DNA of 64,000 nt from Sacculina carcini (Eukaryota; Arthropoda; Thecostraca; Sacculinidae), in contig OU696577.1 of NCBI GenBank assembly GCA_916048095.2, positions 4,372,001-4,436,000 on the forward strand, read 5' to 3'. Positions 40,919 through 53,459 of the stretch are shown one piece after another (positions within the stretch are counted from its first letter, which is position 1; the number at the start of each line of letters is the position of its first letter). Made by a program: the position numbers and the translations under genes. The notes under the pieces were generated by a model. That model ran no database searches. It saw only the letters and a list, made by a program, of their open reading frames with translations, and was not told the DNA's origin.

Positions 40919-42446
40919 AGCGGCAGAGTACAGGGGTTAATCCTCGCACACTGACAAGGGAGTTGAACGATCAACAACGCACTACACCTTTCCACTGATA
41001 ATAATCTCCCCCAGTGTATTCGAGGGAAACTGAGACGAACACAGGAAAGAACAACGCACACAAACAAGACACCAGGGATACCAGCAGGAGCACAAAAAAC
41101 ACGTCCTCACTCGTCAAAGGCAAAACTCAAACTCAAACACACACACACCACATGTGAGTGGTGAGTTTGTGATTTTTCGTCCACCCATTGAGTTTGTGAT
41201 TTTTCGTGAGCGAGTGCGGTTGTGTTCGAGCTGATCCTGTCTGATTTAGTGACGTGTGTTTGAGTGTTTGGTGTGTACACATTGCTGCGAACGGTGTCCG
41301 TTTTGTCAAACTATATGTGTGAGCGTGTGTGTGTGATGGCGCGTGTGTGTGTTAGTGTATGTGTTTGAGTGTGTGTGTGTCTGTGTGCGTGCGCGAGATA
41401 GAGGAAGTGAGTGAGCCAGTGAGTGAGCTGTGAACAGTCTTCATTGATTGCCTCAAACGTCAATTCGGGTGTTCTCGGGTTTCAGGGTGAGTGCTGTCCT
41501 GTCTCAGTAGAAACAATGTCAGGGAAAGGCCCAAAACTGAGAGAAGAAGGGTGAGACCTATGAGTCGAGCGTTGAGAAAAATACGTCGAAAATCGATGAA
41601 CTGCGAGAAAAATTCCATCAACTGAAGTATGGGATCTAAATTATCTAATGTATATCATAAATTCATAAATTATCTAATATATATCAGTCAGTAATGACTA
41701 TTACCAAAAGATAAGAATTAATGAAAGTAAAGTTTAATCGGAGGTGCCGTTCTATTATTTGAATGTTCCCCCAAGATGTCGTTCTATTAGAGGTGCCTTT
41801 CAAACAGACGTTTCTACGGTGTATCAGTCAATTTCAAATTCACTTTGGACTTGTCTGGGTATTATACAAAACTTTTTAGTTTCATCTGATATTTTGGATA
41901 ATAAGTTTCTTTAAAACTTCAGAGGTGAAGTGAATATTCGTAATAAACTTATTATGTCTGATAATTTAATGTTGTATGCCCGCCGTGGTGAAACTGCCTA
42001 ATGACCTTTGACGAGATGGCGCCACTGTTAGAGTATCCGTGTCTGTGTGTTACGCCGGCCGATTAATACAGCGATGTGGTGACCACGTTCAATGCCAGTG
42101 GAGCGCGTGTGTGTGTGTGTGTACCGTCGACCTAGTTGTCCACATCTAGGTCACTCGTCCCTCGTCAACGCTATATCCTCCTGTCCTTGTGTCGATCAAT
42201 GGCGTGCGACCTAGCTTACTTGTAGCCGATTTATGTCCGTGTGTCTATTGTATGTTTGTTTGTTCTTTGCAATCAAATGGCTTGTGTTCATTTCAATTGT
42301 TTTATTGGTTTCTTATTGACGACTGCGCTTCAACTCGGTCAACTTTCGCTTTTATTCTCAACCCCCCACTAATCGTCGGCATTAATTTTATTGTGCCTAC
42401 CTGAATACCAATTATACTTGTTGAGTTGTGTAAATCAACCTCCGTT
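40919..42446. other. TG-rich intergenic DNA, no gene
   Basis: Contains GT-rich tracts (41140-41400, 42105-42125). A short frame at 41515 (MSGKGPKLREE) followed, after a shift, by a coiled-coil-like run (KIDELREKFHQL) might be another ORF1 start. Nothing firmer. Confidence 0.45.
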
Positions 42447-42669
42447 TCTATTATTATTATTATTATTAATTACAGGCAAATCCAGTAGCATGGGAAGAGT
42501 GCAAGCACTATTACCATCCTAAGGTGGCCCCATGTACCGGAAGCGCCCAAAACATTCAGAGAGAAAGAGAGTTCGAAAAGAAAAAAGTCTAGAAAGATAG
42601 ATGGAAAGAAAATAATATATAAATAACAATAAATAATAAACTATCATCCGATAACAATCCATAATATCA

Positions 42670-43260
42670 CTCCGCCCACGTTCCTCAATAAATAATAACA
42701 ATCAACAATAAATATGTGAATCAGTAAATAACAGCCATCAATAAATAAGAATAAATATTAATAAATAACAATCAAGAACAATAAATATGATTCAATAACA
42801 AACATCCAACAATAAATATAAATATGATTCAATAAGTAACAACAACACAAATATATATGATTCAATAATCAACAACACCAGTAAGTATGATTCAATAAAC
42901 AGCAACAACAATAAATATGATTCAATATACAACAACAACAATAAATATGATTCAATGAACAGCAACAACAATAAATATGATTCAATAAACAACAACAATA
43001 AATATGATTCAATAAACAGCAACAACAATAAATATGATTCAATAAACAACAACAGCCAACACTGAGTAAAAGTATAATTTCATAAATAACAACAACCAAT
43101 AATAAATAGTAATAAATAGAGAGTAAATTAAGAATAAATATAAATAAATAGAAAATAAATAACAATAAGCATGAATAAATAACAATAAATATGAATAAAT
43201 ATTAAGATTAATAAGACTCAACAGTCAATTAACAGTCAGTCAGTCAACAGTCAGTCAACA
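42670..43260. repeat. Minisatellite in 2A-LINE 3' UTR
   Basis: ATGATTCAATAAACAACAAC units of about 24-30 bp, more regular than at 25430. Between 43200 and 43290 a CAGTCAGTCAACAGTC repeat follows. Confidence 0.8.
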
Positions 43261-43278
43261 ATTAATAAGACTCAACAG

Positions 43279-46200
43279 TCAATTCCGCTCTTTCAGTAGC
43301 ATTTCATTTACTTTGGCCTTGAATTTCTTCAAATTGTTCTGCGAGAAAGCCTCCTCCTTCAACGTGTTCCAAGTAGACACAGTGGCCGGAAGAAAGCAAC
43401 GTTGGAATTGGTTTGTACGACAACGAATTTGAGCCATGCACTGGGAATGCTGTTTGGATGTAAACCGTGTGCTTCTTGCTGCCACGAAATCATCAGGAAT
43501 TGACTTGCTCATCGGATGATGGTCGTTGTGTTTGATCTTGTACAGCATGCACACGCTGCTGACCTTTCGACGATGGCAAAGATCACCAAGAAACAAGTCA
43601 CCACAGAGGAACTTGCAAGTTCTAACAACTCTGTTGATGAGATTGAGGTGACAATCCGCAGCAGAAGACCACACGGGGGCGCAGTACTCTCGAATTGGCA
43701 AAATGAAACAGCGAAAACAACTTTTTGAGATTGTGCTGCTACCGAACATCCGATATGCCTTTCTTATAATTCCCAGTTTCCGCGATGCCGAACAAACCAG
43801 CTTCCGAATGCGACTCTCAAACGTCAGCTTTGAGTCTACATGTACTCCCAATATTTTGAGCTCATCACACACGCTGAGTTGGGCGTCATTTATGAGGATA
43901 GCTCCATGTGAAGGCTGAACGGTACGTGACCTAGAAACCAACAAACATTTAGATTTCGAAGTGTTCAGCATCATATTCCACCTCTCACACCACTTCAGGA
44001 CGCTGCTGAGATCGTCGTTGACCGTTTGACGCACCTGTGGTCTGTCCGAAGGAGATGAAATTACAGCCATCGAGGTGATATCATCAGCATATCCATATAC
44101 AGGGTTGCGTGTGGTTGTGTACAGGTCAGCGGTGTAAATGTTGAACAAAATAGGACCCAACACATTTCACTGCGGGACACCGGACACAATGCTCTGCCAG
44201 CCACTGTATGCTCCATCGATGGCAACACGTTGTACGCGATTGGAGAGAAACTGATGCAAAACACTTAGCAAACGGCCGCCGACTCCAATGTTTCTCAGTT
44301 TTTGCAACAAGCCCTGGTGGATCACACGGTCAAATGCTGCCGAGAAATCCAACTGCACAATCCAGGCTTCACTGCCTTTGTCTAGCACTTGCTGGAGCTC
44401 ATGCGTGATAGTAAGCAGAGCGTCAGTCGTGCTGAGTTTTTTGCGGTGTGCAAATTGGTTTTCCGACAGCAGATTGTTGCTCTCCAGGTACTTGGACAGT
44501 CTGGAAGATATCAAGTGCTCGAATATTTTGGACAGAATCGGCGTAATTGATTGATATTGAGTTTAAGAAAGAATTAAGTATTAAGTATTGAGAAAGCGGC
44601 GATATTGGCCGGTGGTTTGCAACATCAGCTGAATTGGTTCCTTTTGGTATGGGCGTGATATTCGCAACCCGCCAACATGATGGGAACGAACCAGTCTTCA
44701 TCAAGCGCCTGAAAAGAGCACTGAGCTTCGGAGCTAGAGTATCTGCCGTGTTCTTGAAAAATAGCGGAAACATATTCAGAGGGTCTGTTCCTCCGTGGGC
44801 ATCAAGGTCTTTCATGAGATTCGCCACTTCTTTTGATCGGAAGGCAATGCCTTTGATATTCGGGGCGAGGACAGATAAATCGTCAGACGGAATGGACCCT
44901 TGACATTGCTTGGTATTGAAGTAATCCATAAGCAACTCTGCCTTCTCTGTTGGGTTTCTTTTGAGCTCACCGGTCGCTGAAAATAAAGTAGGGACAGACA
45001 GGTCATGTCCAAACACTGACGATTTCAACGTTGACCACCATTTGTGGGCGTCATTGGCAGATGTTAGCTTTTCAGCAAGTTTCTTTGAGTGACGTGTTTC
45101 CGCTTCTGAATACACATGCTCAGCTTGCCGTCTGGCCTCAGTGTAGACATTCCATGAATCGGCTGAGCGTGATTGGAGCCACTTGTGGTAAGCCTCTTGC
45201 TTGGATTCACGTGCGCTGCGACATTCGTCGGTGAACCAGGCTTTTTCATCAGAGCGAAAACGTAGTTTTTTAGTAGGCACTCTCCTTGAGATGACATCGG
45301 TAATGTATTTGTTCAATGCATCGATGGGGCATTCCTTCTGCTGCAGATTTGAAACTTTAATTGCTTTCAATTCATCATTCACCTTCACCCAGTCAACATT
45401 GTTCTTCATGTGCACGAGCCTTGAAATCGTGTAAGGAGAAACCTTCTGTCTCAATGTCAACTTCACGGACAGCGACGAGTGATCTGAACTTCCTATTGGA
45501 GCTTCCACGTTTACACTCACGATATATGAGACGTCTGTCATAACCAAGTCCAAACAGTTTCCCGCTTGATGTGTGGGACCGGACACCATTTGGGAGCAGC
45601 CAGAAATGTTGCAGAAATCATATGCTGCTTTACCATGAGCGTCTGTAGGAGATGTCGACAAGAGCCACTCACGGTGATGGGCGTTCATGTCTCCTACAAA
45701 TACAAATGCTGACTTGGTGTCCTTCTCCTGAATTGTTGACATGGCTGACAATAGACATTCGTAGATAGAGTCCATACTGTCTGGATTTTGGTAGGCTCCA
45801 AAGATGTAAAAATTCATCAAGGCGGTGTTGACACGCAGCAGCATAACTTCATGACAAGTGCAGTCGTGCGCTGTAATTCTCGTTGCTGAAAAGCCTTTGC
45901 GTACGTACACTGCCATGTCACGCCACCTGTTTTTTGAGTCACGTTTGATTAGCAATGGCTTACTGAAACCTGGCATCAAGAGCTCAGATTGGTCCCGATA
46001 ATCGGACACAAGCGTTTCGGCACAGATAACGATGTCCTTGGAGCGACTGGCTGCTGTCAAATCTCTGATGTTCTTATACAAGCCCCTGATGTTGGCGAAA
46101 AGTATATTTGAAAATCGTTTTTGTGGTCGAGCAGGACCGGGATTCATTTCAACATCACCACACATCATCAGCAGAAACGACAAATCCACGGTGTGAGAAG

Positions 46201-46660
46201 GCACACACACAACGCAAAGCAAACTTACAAATAAACACATAATGCACGACGCATGCGAGCACAAAAACACAACACATAACTCATGCATACGAAATGAACA
46301 AAACGAAACGAAACAAAACGAAACAAAAAACAAGCATACAACACACACAATACAAAGCAAACATACACACAAATACACACACAACAAGAAACACACTAGA
46401 AAACACATGTGAGAACAATTTATTGAGAGCTCATTGATAAACACACATCGCAAGGCAAAATGTCCAATGGGCGACAACAAAGACAGGGTATGAGAGCAAC
46501 ACAGAATTAGTTGGCACCTCAGTGCGAGGAAAGAGCTGGGCGCTGACGGAAAACGGGAAAACCGGCCGTTAGCCGTCGGGGCGGGGCTACAATTTTCAGC
46601 CCGCAACATCAACAAAACAGACATGAGGCATAAAATAATACATATATCCATGAACAGCAC
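43279..46660 (-). pseudogene. 2A-LINE polyprotein: 2A, APE endonuclease, RT
   Basis: The N-terminal ~165 residues are hydrophobic and Cys-rich and end in a 2A motif (residues 169-176). Endonuclease follows: FANIRGLYKNI, FVFVGDMNAHHREW, IGSSDHSSLSVKL. RT: WRVANITPIPKG, HRPIS, then a ~46-bp insertion flanked by CAATATC that breaks the frame at about 44525-44575. The remaining frame, 43279-44514, has WIVQLDFSAAFDRVIHQ, SGVPQ, a stop in place of Gly (44164-44166), VLGPILFN, YGYADDITSMAV, and a thumb. With one insertion and one stop the copy is close to intact. Confidence 0.88.
46133..46156 (-). other. 2A ribosome-skipping motif
   Basis: Encodes DVEMNPGP, matching the D-x-E-x-N-P-G-P consensus, preceded by a hydrophobic Leu/Met-rich run (LSFLLMMCG). 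Skipping between Gly175 and Pro176 would release the N-terminal part from the endonuclease-RT. 2A motifs at this position are known in some CR1-type LINEs. Confidence 0.8.
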
Positions 46661-46689
46661 TTATATTTATAGACAAAGTTAAATTAAAT

Positions 46690-47045
46690 AATATACAAGC
46701 TGAACTGAAAAGTGACGAAAAAGAAGGTGATGAGAGAATTCAGCAGGAAGATTGCAAAGCAACTATGGCTGCGAACACCTAAAACTGCATGATACATGTA
46801 TACCCATGCATCAGCATGCACCTCAGCATGACCTGCAGCATGAAAACTGGGAGCAGACTACTACATCTGTGAAAAGCTTCCTCGCTGAGAAAATGCAGCT
46901 GAGCAATTGTATTGTAGAAAGAGCCTACAGAATCGGCAGCAGAGTTTTCACGAAGCCGAGAAGTGTTGTTGCAACATTTAATAATTACTCAGATCGTGAG
47001 GCAACAATGAGAAACGCGAAAAAATTAAAAGGTATCCGGTATATC
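46690..47045 (+). pseudogene. J-LINE b ORF1, first part
   Basis: Encodes KSFLAEKMQLSNCIVERAYRIG, KPRSVVATFNNYSDREATMRNAKKLKG, the RRM-like core of L1-type ORF1 proteins (AYRIG, then a beta strand with R-S-V-V-A-T-F). It stops at the insertion of L2-LINE a near 47045. The second part is at 51367. Confidence 0.7.
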
Positions 47046-47214
47046 ACTCTCCCAGCGACAGTTGTGGTGTATGGTTGCTTTCGCGCGCTGCTCAAATTTA
47101 TGATTCTGTAGTTCTTTCTTACCTGATACTTCTTGTCGCTGGGTGAGTATTCAGTTTGTTTTTTAATTGTTTGGAATTGTTTGGTTGTTTCTCACCTGAA
47201 TCTCACGTTGCGCA

Positions 47215-48256
47215 ATGTGTCAATGCTGTATTTGTAAATCTCCCGGTGAGACTTCCAAATGGGTTGGATGCAACTTATGTGATTCGCGGGCCCACGTCAA
47301 ATGTGCCTCTCTAACTGGTATCAGGACGGACCTACTGAAAATGGTCAATTGGGTGTGTTCTCCCTGTCTTGGTCGAGCTAAGTTCGCGATCCAGTTGGCT
47401 GGAGATTTCTCTTCGTTTGGCCAGCGCCTGCAGACCATTGAGGGCACTCTAAATGAACTACGTCAGCCACCACAGGATTCCTCTACCACTCCACGACCGT
47501 CTCCTCAACCGAAACAGTCACATGCTGTGGTTTTAAAGTCGAAGACTAGCTCGCCCATTTCGACATCGTCTGTTGCTCCGGCTCTGCGCGATATTCCGGT
47601 GTGCCTCGCGCCCTGCTGTCAATGGCGGACTGGTGCTGCGCTGCGATTCCGCCGCTACAGCCAAAAAGGCTGCCGATCGTGTTCGCATGGCCATGCCGGA
47701 CGCTGAAGTCTCACTGCCGACTGTCACGCAGCTTCGCCCGAAGATTACTATGGCTAACATTCCTCCCAACTTTTCTTCTGATTCTTTCGTTTCTTCACTA
47801 AAGCAAAAAAATTACTGTCTGTCATCTGTGCCTGACTCGGAGATCAAACTTTTATTTTTCACCACTCCTCGTAATAATATATCACATGCTGTTTTGTCTG
47901 TTTCACCAGCTGTGCGTTCAGTCATCAAAAATGCCGGTGACCGTCTCTTCATCGAACTGCGTTCATGTCCAGTTTACGATCGTTACTGGGTAGCTCACTG
48001 TGGTCGATGTGCTGGTCTCGGCCACAAAGAAACACACTGCACACGTCCGGTGATGTGTGGTCATTGTGCAGGCCCTCATAGGTCTGGTGACTGTGACCGC
48101 TCAGCACCTGAATGGTGCAACAATTGTGCTTCGTCTTTGCGTCCACATAACCATTCATCTTTCAGCTCTTCCTGTCCTTCTTTCTTGGCTGTAAGAAATT
48201 ATATCCGGCTCCGCACTATGTCCTCCGGTCCGTCCGTCTCTCCTTCTTCCACCTGA
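47215..48256 (+). pseudogene. L2-LINE a ORF1: PHD finger and CCHC knuckles
   Basis: Residues 3-53 form a PHD-type finger (CCICKSPGETSKWVGCNLC, AHVKC, WVCSPC). A Ser/Pro-rich linker follows. A frameshift near 47640 leads to the second half, with a gag-like fold (VTQLRPKITMANIP, LKQKNYCLS) and knuckles CGRCAGLGHKETHC and CGHCAGPHRSGDC, then CNNC. PHD or esterase domains in ORF1 are known in CR1/L2-type LINEs. Confidence 0.82.
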
Positions 48257-48304
48257 CTAGCCTCCCAAGCATCCTCTCCTAAGCATTCCTCTAATCGCTC
48301 TTCC

Positions 48305-51169
48305 TTGTCTAGTTCCTCTCTTTGGTCTAATATTCCTATTGGATTTATTAACATTCGTTCCTGTCGCAATAAAACTACTCATCTCTGCCATATCCTATCC
48401 CTCCACTCTCTCGCAATTTTGTGTCTTGTTGAAACCTGGCTCTTTGACTCCGACATTCCTTCTTTCTCCTCTAACATTCCCACAGGTTACTCCTTCCTAC
48501 ATAAATCTAGGTCAAATACCAAGTCTTCCGGTGGTGGAGTGGGCTGCATTTTCTCTAAATCTCTACATGTTTCAGTCTTATCTTTTCCGTCTCTTTGTTC
48601 TTTCTCATCCTTTGAATTCCTTGCTCTACAACTTTCACCGCCTTCTCCTCCGAAGTTCTGTATCACCATTATTTATCGCCATAATCATCCTGGCACTTGC
48701 TCTTCTTTTTTCACTGAATTTCCTACTCTCCTCGACTGCATCATATCCTCTTTCTCTAGTCGCTTTATTATCCTAGGCGATTTCAACTTTTGGGTGGATT
48801 CGCCTAGCTCTAATGTCCTTGCTTCTCGATTTCTAACTATCTTAGACTCTCATGGTTTGTTCTCTCCTGTTTCCTCGCCTACTCATATATCCGGTCATTC
48901 CTTAGATCTTATCCTTTTCCCATCGCCTGTCCTTACTACCGACAATTCCCCCTCCAATGTAACTGTCTTTCCTTCCGATCTTTCTTTGTCTGACCATAGT
49001 CTTCTTCTTACCACTCTTCCTTGTCTCGCCTCGCTGCCTCCTCATACTCCTGCTTTGATTGCCTATCGTAACTTTAAAGAATTCGATCCGATGCAGTTTT
49101 ACCTATTACTTGATTCCTTATTACCTCTGCAAACGCTTTATTTCCTGAATCCTTCGGACATCTATCCCCACCTATCTTCTGCTTTATCTAAAATCAGTGA
49201 CTCTTTGTTTCCTTTACTTATCCGGCGCAATACAACTAATTCTTCTCCTCCTTGGTTTAACTCTCAACTTCGTCTATTGAAAAGACATCAACGTTCACTT
49301 CTACGAATCTGGAAACGTACATCTCATCCATCTGATTGGTCTTCCTTCTCTGTTTCCCGCTCTTCTTATATCTCGGCCTTGTCTGCAGCGAAACAAAATT
49401 ACTTCTCCTCCCGTCTCTCTTCGCTCTCCCGATCCCCTAAGTCTCTTTGGACAACTCTAAACTCTCTCACTGGTTCTCGATCTAACTCCTCTTTATCTAA
49501 TCTAACTGCCTCTCAATTATCTTCTCATTTCACTAATAAAGTCCTAACTGTTCAATCTAAACTCCCCTCTTCCAATATCCCTTTTACACATACTCGTGTG
49601 TCTCTACAATTCACTTCATTCTCGCAAATACATCTTTCAGATATTCTTACCATGATATCTTCCCTCAAAATTTCCTCCTCTCCGGCTGATCCTATTAATT
49701 TTAGAGATATCTCCCCTTCAATATTTTCTCTTGTTCCTTATATATTACATCTCATTAATTCATCATTTCTTCATGGCCAATTCCTATCTGATAAACATGC
49801 CATCGTCCATCCTATCCTTAAAAAACCTACATTAAATCCGTCTGAATGCGCTAATTACCGTCCTATATCTCTTCTCAGCTTTCCTTCAAAACTCCTTGAA
49901 TCAGCTATTTTTTCCCAGTTGTCTCCCCTTATTTCCCAGGTCCTTCATCCTTTCCAATCTGGGTTTCGCTCCTGTCACTCTACGGAATCCGTCCTTATTT
50001 CACTTACTCATTAAATCTTATCTAAATTTTCCTATCGTCAATCAGTTCTCCTTGTTCTTCTCGATATGTCTCTAGCCTTCGATCTTGTCAATCATGCCAT
50101 TCTCATCAATGATCTTTCTTCTCTGGGTCTATCCTCGTCAGCATTGTCTCTCCTCAAATCCTATCTCTCTGGTCGCACTTTTTCAGTAAACTTCAATTCA
50201 ACTGTTTCAAAATCTGCTTCTCTTATTTCTGGTGTCCCTCAAGGTTCTATCTTGGGTCCTACTCTTTTCAATCTTTACATGTCTTCTCTCTGTCCTGTCC
50301 TTTGTAAATACAACATTCCTTTCCATATTTATGCCGATGATATACAACTCCTAATTCCTTGTCCTTTCTCTCATGCCACTCTTCTCAATGATATTCTCTC
50401 TGATATTACGTCCTGGACCACCTCTCGTCGCCTCATTCTCAACACTTCTAAGTCTGAATTTCTTATCCTTCACCCTCCGCGCATTTCTCCTCCATTACTC
50501 CCAATCGCTGTATCTTCCTCTGTTCGAAACTTGGGTGCTATCTTCGATTCCAACTTGTCCTTTTCAAACAATGTTGTCTCTATTTCGCGCACCTGTCGTT
50601 TGATTTTACGCAGTCTATACCCTATTCGATCCTGTTTAGACCAGCCTTCTTCTATTAAATTAATACAGTCTCTTGTTCTTTCTCGTCTTGATTATTGCAG
50701 CTCACTCCACTACATTCTTACCAACAAATCCCTGAAAATCCTTCAAAAAATAATTAATCAATCCTGTCGTTTTGTGCTCCATCCTACACCTTGCCGCCAT
50801 ACCTCTCAATTCTTGTTCCAATTCCACTGGCTTCACATCATTCCTAGGATTCATTTTCGGCTGTGTTGTCTCATATATAAAATTATGCACAATAGCTCTT
50901 CCCCGTCCTATCTTTCTGATCTTCTAGTTTCTTCTAATGACTTTAATTCTCGTGTTCATCGTCCTTTATCCTGTCCTCGCGCTATCAACGAGTCACCTTG
51001 GTCCGCAAAATCCTTTTCTTTCTATGCGCCTCGGGTCTACAATGATCTTCCTTCCTCAATCACTTCCTCTTCATCCTTTAGTAGATTTTCCTCCTCACTT
51101 CGTAAATATCTTTTTCCTAAATCTTTTGATCCCACTTCTCGCACTCTTACACCTTACGCTTCCCTATGA
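48305..51169 (+). pseudogene. L2-LINE a ORF2: APE endonuclease and RT
   Basis: A single frame of about 955 codons with just one stop (TAA 50012-50014). Endonuclease: IGFINIRSCRNKT, LCLVETWLFDSD, FIILGDFNFWVDS, SLSDHSLLLT. RT: VHPILKKPTLNPSECANYRPISLL, HPFQSGFRSCHSTES, VLLDMSLAFDLVNHAIL, SGVPQGSILGPTLFNLYMS, FHIYADDIQLL, NLGAIFDSNLSF, and a complete C-terminus. I chose the start at 48305 by frame opening; the natural start may be an ATG slightly upstream or at 48339. Confidence 0.88.
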
Positions 51170-51299
51170 CTCTAATTTACAATTACTTATGTTTTTACTT
51201 ATTTTCATTTTATTGATCTCCATTATTATTAAAAAAAAATTCCTTTCTGTGAATTTTCTACTTCTGTTCTCACATCTTGATATCGTGTACTGTTGTTTC

Positions 51300-51366
51300 T
51301 AATTGTTGTCTCTTTCGCGCTTGTTTCTGTGTGAGCGCTATACAAATACATTGTTGTTGTTGTTGT
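51300..51366 (+). repeat. L2-LINE 3' end with (TTG)n tail
   Basis: GAGCGCTATACAAATACA followed by about five TTG units. The same end occurs at 58533-58567 and, inverted, at 53468-53510. It probably acts as the RT recognition site for priming. Confidence 0.8.
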
Positions 51367-51694
51367 TATATACTAAAGTGATGACCTATGTGCTGCCTCT
51401 CAGGAGGAGAAGGCTAAAAAAATGCCTCTCCTAAAACAAGCAAAGGAGGAGGGCAAAATCGCCTTTTTTCGTGGTACGAGACTCATCGTCAAAGAAAGAG
51501 TTCAACAGACACTGAATCTAACGACAACTTCAACAGCGACAGCACAAGCTAACCAAGACATCAGACAAAAACCTGCGGCCGAAACAGAGTCAAGTCAAAC
51601 TGTTCCAGCGGACAATAATAATACGAGCATCAATGAACAAGCACAACTCGTAGCACTCGTACAAGCATCAATGAACGTACGAGTCAACAGGTGA
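51367..51694 (+). pseudogene. J-LINE b ORF1, second part
   Basis: SDDLCAASQEEKAKKMPLLKQAKEEGKIAFFRGTRL is the C-terminal region of L1-type ORF1 proteins. It continues directly from the part broken off at 47045. The Thr/Gln-rich end stops at 51694. Confidence 0.75.
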
Positions 51695-51805
51695 CCAAGA
51701 GGACCCAACTTCGCACTCGTAATAAGTAAGACTGTATCACTTTCTCTAGTGTAATTTATCTAGCAAGTTTATATATATATATATATATATATATAGCATT
51801 AAAAC

Positions 51806-53459
51806 ATGGATACAGAAAACACTGAAGTGACTAGCAATTCTGACACTGTCAGCGAAACTGTCATTTTCAATGATGATTTCGACGTCGACACAAATTACAC
51901 AAACACAATTAATATACCAGACTCAAAATATTTATTTGCGTACGATTTTCCAATTAGACGGGCAAACTGTTTCACAATATGTAGTATGAATATACGTAGT
52001 ATACCAAAAAACTTCCAAACATTCTGTGACGATATTATCTCTACCATTGGTCTAGATCTTGATGTCATAGGTTTAATGGAGACAAGATTGGATGCAATGA
52101 TCACGAAATTATACACTCTTCCTGGTTATAATATGCTTACTGAATGTAGGAACAGATTCGGCGGTGGAATAGCTGTTTATATCAATAGTAAAATTATAGC
52201 CTAAAAATTAGATAATATGTCTTTTCATTATCCTTGTATTGAGTGTATAAGTGTAGAAACAGAATATAACAATTAACATTATTTGATTATTTGCGTTTAC
52301 AGGCCACCAAATTCTGATTATCAAATGTTTCTTGAAAAAATTCATGAAAATCTAGATATAGCTTACCGGAAAAAATACTCTGATATATATGTGTTTGGCG
52401 ATTTCAATATTGACCTATTAAGAAATGTCAATATAACAACTGATTTCAAAAATTGCATGCATTCATTCTCTTTATATCCTCTGACATCAAAGCCCACTAG
52501 ATTGACAAACACAACAGCCACACTACTTGACCAAATATGGACAACAAATACACACTCAAACTCAGCCAACTACATAATTCAAAATGATATTTCAGACCAT
52601 TGTCCCATTTTGTTATTTTTTAAAAATAGTAATAATGACAAGGGTAGGATGAATTATTCATATAGAAGAAGTTTTTGCAAACAAACAATAGAAAAAATTT
52701 GACAAGACATATCCACCACTGATTGGTCAGCAGTAATGGAGTGTTCAGATGTTAATATAGCGTACAATTTATTCATCATGATATTTCACAAAAAATTCGA
52801 GGACAACTTTCCTCTTTACATCCAAAAAATCAAACCGAAACAAAATTTAAATCCTTATTTAACAAAAAGTCTAAAGGATTGTATACGTAAAAAACATAAA
52901 CTTGAGAAACTATAAAAAAGAGGCCAATCACGTTCAAAGAAGAATACAAAAAATACAGAAACACCTTAACTCGAACACTGAGAGCAGCAAAAAATAAATT
53001 TTACAAAGATCAATTGAAAGAATTTCAAGGTAATCCGAAACAACATTGGCGTATAATAAACACTATCCTAGGGAGAAACATAGTAGAGAAAAACGAAAAT
53101 AGCTGAATTAGTGCCCGTGTTTAAAACAGGAGATAGAAACAACATTAATAACTACCGACCAATCTCTCTATTACCGGCAGTAAGCAAAATAATTGAAAAG
53201 TTAATCTCAAGAAGACTAAATAAATACCTAGAAAAAAATAACTTATTACATGAAAATCAATTCGGGTTCAGGCCCAAACCTTCCACGGAAACTGCTATTC
53301 TAAAATTTACTTCAGAAATCTACCAAAAATTAGACGAAGGAGCTTTTGTAATAGGAATGTTCTGAGACCTCTCTAAAGCGTTTGATTCATTAGACCATGA
53401 GATATTAATAATAAAAAACTGAAAACATTGGAATTAGGGGACTTTGTTTAAAGCTATTT
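51806..53459 (+). pseudogene. J-LINE b ORF2, endonuclease and RT start
   Basis: Endonuclease: CSMNIRSIPKN, VIGLMETRLDA, then (after TAA stops at 52202 and near 52275) IICVYRPPNSDYQ, VFGDFNIDLLR, NDISDHCPILL. RT start: a deletion near 53100, then VPVFKTGDRNNINNYRPISLLP, HENQFGFRPKPSTET, and motif A with a stop (GMF*DLSKAFDSLDHE). It ends at the L2-LINE b insertion. A TA-rich stretch at 51771-51795 precedes the start. Confidence 0.8.

Larger units (their letters stand above)
42447..46690 (-). mobile_element. 2A-LINE, nearly full length
   Basis: Minus-strand APE LINE of the CR1 type. It has an (AAT)n tail at 42447-42470, 3' UTR with a minisatellite (42670-43200), RT and endonuclease to 46660, and a GC-rich stretch at 46500-46610 in its 5' part. 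Only a few lesions. Related 3' ends occur at 25192 and, more diverged, at 60890. Confidence 0.85.
47046..51366 (+). mobile_element. L2-LINE a, full length
   Basis: Complete two-ORF LINE with 5' leader, PHD/CCHC ORF1 (47215-48256), ORF2 (48305-51169), 3' UTR, a GAGCGCTATACAAATAC end and a (TTG)n tail. It interrupts J-LINE b ORF1. TATAT before 47046 and ATATA after the tail suggest a short target duplication. Confidence 0.85.

Noticed and set aside
42792..43221. Leu/Tyr-rich repeat protein (LLFIESYLL units)
   Set aside because: Antisense translation of the AT-rich minisatellite in the 2A-LINE 3' UTR.
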